Source of the DNA: JADFMN01 sp964529975
GTDB lineage: Bacteria > Armatimonadota > Fimbriimonadia > Fimbriimonadales > Fimbriimonadaceae
Assembly: GCA_964529975.1 (NCBI GenBank)
Contig: CAZGXW010000060.1
Location: forward strand, 1 to 15,941
Reading direction: 5' to 3'
Length of the DNA stretch: 15,941 bases
The first letter of the stretch is position 1; the number at the start of each line of letters is the position of its first letter. Both the position numbers and the translations under genes were made by a program. This document shows, in pieces, positions 13,808 to 15,941 of this stretch. The notes under the pieces are model-generated. The model was not told the origin of the DNA. It worked only from the letters and a program-made list of their open reading frames with translations, and searched no databases.

Positions 13808-15153
13808 CATCGCGCAGTCAGCGTCGCCGCGCGCCCACGGAACTTCAGGTCATAGGCGCGACCCTCGACGGTCAGGCCACGTAGGGTGACGGACTTCCAA
13901 TCGCTCGGCAAGTTCGGCCGGAACACGAGCCACCGACCAGAGGCAAGCCTGATCTTTGCTCCGTCAGAGGAAGCATCGTCCACGACGCGCGCACCAAGAA
14001 ACCCATACAGCACCGCGTTCAAGCAACCCGCTGCGCCTGTCCCAAAATAGGTCCTGTCTGCACGGCCTGCCTTCTCGGAAAACCGCAACGCTGGGTTACC
14101 GTCCGTGTACTTGCGCCAACTGTCCCGCCACGTCGCGATCGCGACGTTCGCATCGCCATATCGAGCGCGTATGAGGGCGTTGACGCTCAAAGACATCGCC
14201 GGTCCAGAGTCTGCTTCCTTTCCTTCGAACAGTTCCAAGAATCTGATCGGATCGCCGACCAGACCTTCCATCTCTAGCGGCCACAACACCAATTGCGCGG
14301 CCGCCTGCTGGTACGCCTTCCGGGTGTCGCCATCGTACGCGGTCAGTCCGGAATAGTCGCTAGGGAAGCGCATGGCGTCAGCCGGCCACATGTCCCGACC
14401 CAACGACTCGCGCAACACCCAGTCCGCGACCGCGTTCGTGTAAAGGCAATCGTCTCCGGTGTGCCACTCGTCGACGCTCACAACATCACGGATTCCGACG
14501 CGCAGGTCGGGCCCAAGAGTCGCTCGGTGCAAGTAGTAAGCGGCCACTCCATCGATAACGCGCCTGGCGTCCTCTTCTGAGACAAGTCCGAGCTCGTGGG
14601 CGAACGACACGCCCCACGCGACGTCTCCGCTCACGTGCTCGGCGAACCGCGTCGGCTGCTCGCTGAGTTCGCTCCCGTCTGGGCCCGCCTGCCATGGGTA
14701 CTTGATCGGTTTCGCACGAGCCATCGACACAAGGCCGGGGTCGCTGGTAAAAGACGCGCCCGACGCGGTCGGTCGACCGGCACCAACCCAGGCGTCGTAG
14801 ACGCGAGAGTCCGCGTGCCGCAACCGCAGTTCAACGATCCCGCGCGCCGTCTCTGGCTCGATCAAGGCCAGCGCAGGCAAAAGCCACACGTCCGCGTCCC
14901 AAAAGGTGCGACCTTCAAATGCCTCGTTTGTCTCGCCCATCGGGGCATACGCGTCCTGCCCCGGACCGTACATCTCTGTCAAGTAGTAGAGGAACGAACG
15001 GACCGCCTGCTGGTCTTCGAGCGGGCCATCTATCTCTATGTCCACGGCCAGCGTTTTGCCTTCCCACGGATAAGGCTCGATCGCGGGAGCCTTGGGTTTG
15101 GAGCATCCGGCGACTAACAGACTAAGTAAGAGGAAAACGCTCGATAGTCTCAT
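13807..15153 (-). CDS. GH65-like glycoside hydrolase lipoprotein
   Basis: A 448-aa predicted lipoprotein. From ATG 15153 the signal peptide MRLSSVFLLLSLLVAGC has a lipobox (LVAGC) with Cys17 as the lipid anchor. AAGGAGGTCC (15171-15162 on the minus strand) precedes the start. The mature part resembles the (alpha/alpha)6 barrel of GH65, especially the protein-glucosylgalactosylhydroxylysine glucosidase group: FWDADVWLLPALALIEPETA (84-103), KYPWQAGPDGSE, VDEWHTGDDCLYTN (227-240) with Glu229 at the family's general-acid position, SGPAMSLS and FGTGAAGCLNAVLYG. Family members are usually about 700 aa or more; the N-terminal beta-sandwich domain is missing here. It probably hydrolyses an alpha-glucoside outside the cytoplasm; the substrate is unknown. 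The first 32 bases overlap thpR. Confidence 0.82.
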   Translation of the reverse strand: MRLSSVFLLLSLLVAGCSKPKAPAIEPYPWEGKTLAVDIEIDGPLEDQQAVRSFLYYLTEMYGPGQDAYAPMGETNEAFEGRTFWDADVWLLPALALIEPETARGIVELRLRHADSRVYDAWVGAGRPTASGASFTSDPGLVSMARAKPIKYPWQAGPDGSELSEQPTRFAEHVSGDVAWGVSFAHELGLVSEEDARRVIDGVAAYYLHRATLGPDLRVGIRDVVSVDEWHTGDDCLYTNAVADWVLRESLGRDMWPADAMRFPSDYSGLTAYDGDTRKAYQQAAAQLVLWPLEMEGLVGDPIRFLELFEGKEADSGPAMSLSVNALIRARYGDANVAIATWRDSWRKYTDGNPALRFSEKAGRADRTYFGTGAAGCLNAVLYGFLGARVVDDASSDGAKIRLASGRWLVFRPNLPSDWKSVTLRGLTVEGRAYDLKFRGRAATLTAR

Positions 15154-15703
15154 AGCGCGGACCTCCTTGGTCGAGGTGGCTCTGCATAAGTTCGAAGCCA
15201 TCGACCCGAAACGCATCGCTCTCCTTCAAGACGACTTCGCCCAACGTGCGTTTGAGTTGCTTCGCGTTCCCAGGCATTCCGTGCTTCAGCCTCCCGAGGG
15301 TCACGTGAGGGTAGTACCTCCTAGTTTCTTTGAACGCCGCAAAAGGGAACACTGTGTCAGAGATCTTCTGCTGCAAACGAAGGAGCGCGTCCAGTTCGCC
15401 GCCAATCCCTGCCGCCACGATCCGCGGCGTGTTGCGCTCGGGCAACAGCGCGATGCCGTCCACTCGCAGGGCGAGCCCGTCCGCCTTGACGCCACGCAGC
15501 GCGTTCCGGATTTGATCGGCAACTGCGTCCTCCAACTCGCCCAGGAAGTAAAGGGTCAAGTGGATCTGTCCACGGCCGACCCACCGGTAGAACCCCGGCG
15601 CACCAGCCTCGATCTCGCCCTGTAAGCGCACCAGCCCGTCGACCACCGGTTCGGGCAAGGGGACGGCTACAAACGCACGCACCCGAACATTCTGTCCGAA
15701 CAC
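15122..15703 (-). CDS. thpR: RNA 2',3'-cyclic phosphodiesterase ThpR (LigT type)
   Basis: A 193-aa cytoplasmic protein of the 2H phosphoesterase family, which opens 2',3'-cyclic phosphates on RNA ends and can ligate tRNA halves in vitro. The two catalytic motifs are HLTL (48-51, in HLTLYFLGEL) and HVTL (133-136, in YPHVTLGRL). RAFVAVPLP at 9-17 is the usual N-terminal strand. The length is normal. The start is uncertain: GTG 15703 gives 193 aa, but GTG 15682 (residue 8) would place the family motif right at the N-terminus; neither has a good Shine-Dalgarno. The 3' end overlaps the lipoprotein gene by 32 bases in another frame, so the two probably share a transcript. Confidence 0.92.
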   Translation of the reverse strand: MFGQNVRVRAFVAVPLPEPVVDGLVRLQGEIEAGAPGFYRWVGRGQIHLTLYFLGELEDAVADQIRNALRGVKADGLALRVDGIALLPERNTPRIVAAGIGGELDALLRLQQKISDTVFPFAAFKETRRYYPHVTLGRLKHGMPGNAKQLKRTLGEVVLKESDAFRVDGFELMQSHLDQGGPRYETIERFPLT

Positions 15704-15941
15704 CCAATCGACTCAACGACCGAGCCCAATTCGAACCGCAAATCCCCCTCCTTGCACTTCTCACTCTGCACTAACCCCACCTCCCAACCCCGAACAAGCA
15801 CGAACCTCCGGACCCCCGAATCCCCGAACAAATCCCCACTTATCCCAAGGACTTACTACCCAAAACACCTGCCAAAACGACAATCCATAGGGTATAAGGG
15901 AACAGCCTCTCGAGGCAAGGAACTCGCCCTTGGAGGGCGCG
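15704..15941. other. C-rich non-coding region upstream of thpR
   Basis: I see no gene in these 238 bases. The plus strand is C-rich and A-rich with few long open frames. CCGAACA occurs at 15790-15796 and 15824-15830 here, and twice more at the start of thpR (15683-15689, 15696-15702). The last 40 bases contain two short inverted repeats: GCCTC/GAGGC (15905-15916) and CGCCCT/AGGGCG around TGG (15925-15939). They may belong to the 5' end of an RNA or leader that continues past the window. Confidence 0.6.
15869..15898 (+). promoter_or_regulatory. Possible sigma-70 type promoter pointing out of the window
   Basis: CTGCCA (15869-15874) matches 4 of 6 bases of the -35 consensus and TATAAG (15893-15898) matches 5 of 6 of the -10, with an 18-base spacer. 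Transcription would start near 15905, at a GCCTC/GAGGC hairpin. No coding start is visible before the window ends. The match could be chance. Confidence 0.35.

Noticed and set aside
15770..15860. G-quadruplex on the minus strand
   Set aside because: There are several G runs, but loops are long or a fourth run of three is missing in each cluster, so no standard motif forms.

Overview
The window comes from a bacterial chromosome of roughly 60% GC. The cell is diderm: two beta-barrel porins end in a C-terminal phenylalanine, there is a lipoprotein signal, and there is a periplasmic-binding-protein phosphate transporter. Candidate phosphate boxes built on TTAAC/GTTCAC repeats resemble those of Terrabacteria (Bacillus, Streptomyces, cyanobacteria) more than the proteobacterial CTGTCA type. 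A diderm Terrabacteria lineage such as Armatimonadota fits, but the taxon is a low-confidence guess. I see no insertion sequence, phage gene or CRISPR array, and no gene-free gap over 300 bases.

Left edge (1-1109): the 3' part of a tRNA-Thr(CGT), mobA on the minus strand ending almost against it, then a divergent small stand-alone cyclic-nucleotide-binding protein.

Phosphate block (about 1117-7965, plus strand): a candidate Pho box, an OprP/OprO-like porin with an N-terminal coiled coil, pstS, pstC with a roughly 200-residue extra periplasmic segment, pstA, pstB, and a second paralogous porin without the coiled coil, closed by a strong terminator. pstC/pstA overlap by 13 bases and pstA/pstB by 4. 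The second porin's Shine-Dalgarno sequence lies inside a 12-bp hairpin. Together these genes would move phosphate across both membranes when it is scarce. phoU, phoR and phoB are not in the window. A 67-codon orphan ORF between two terminators follows.

Protease/sigma operon (8302-13245, minus strand): in transcription order, an ECF-like sigma factor, an unrecognised 173-aa protein, a TPR-CHAT protein (caspase-like protease, His724/Cys764) and a secreted subtilisin (Asp150/His198/Ser341). All three junctions are 4-base ATGA overlaps, so the genes are tightly coupled. This is the most interesting locus: a candidate system joining transcription control, a cytosolic caspase-like protease and an exported serine protease. 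Divergent from it is a small secreted protein gene, and a perfect 10-bp inverted repeat lies between them.

Right edge (13807-15941): thpR, an RNA 2',3'-cyclic phosphodiesterase, overlaps by 32 bases the start of a lipoprotein related to GH65 / protein-glucosylgalactosylhydroxylysine glucosidase but lacking the family's N-terminal beta-sandwich domain. The last 238 bases are C-rich and hold a possible plus-strand promoter but no visible gene.
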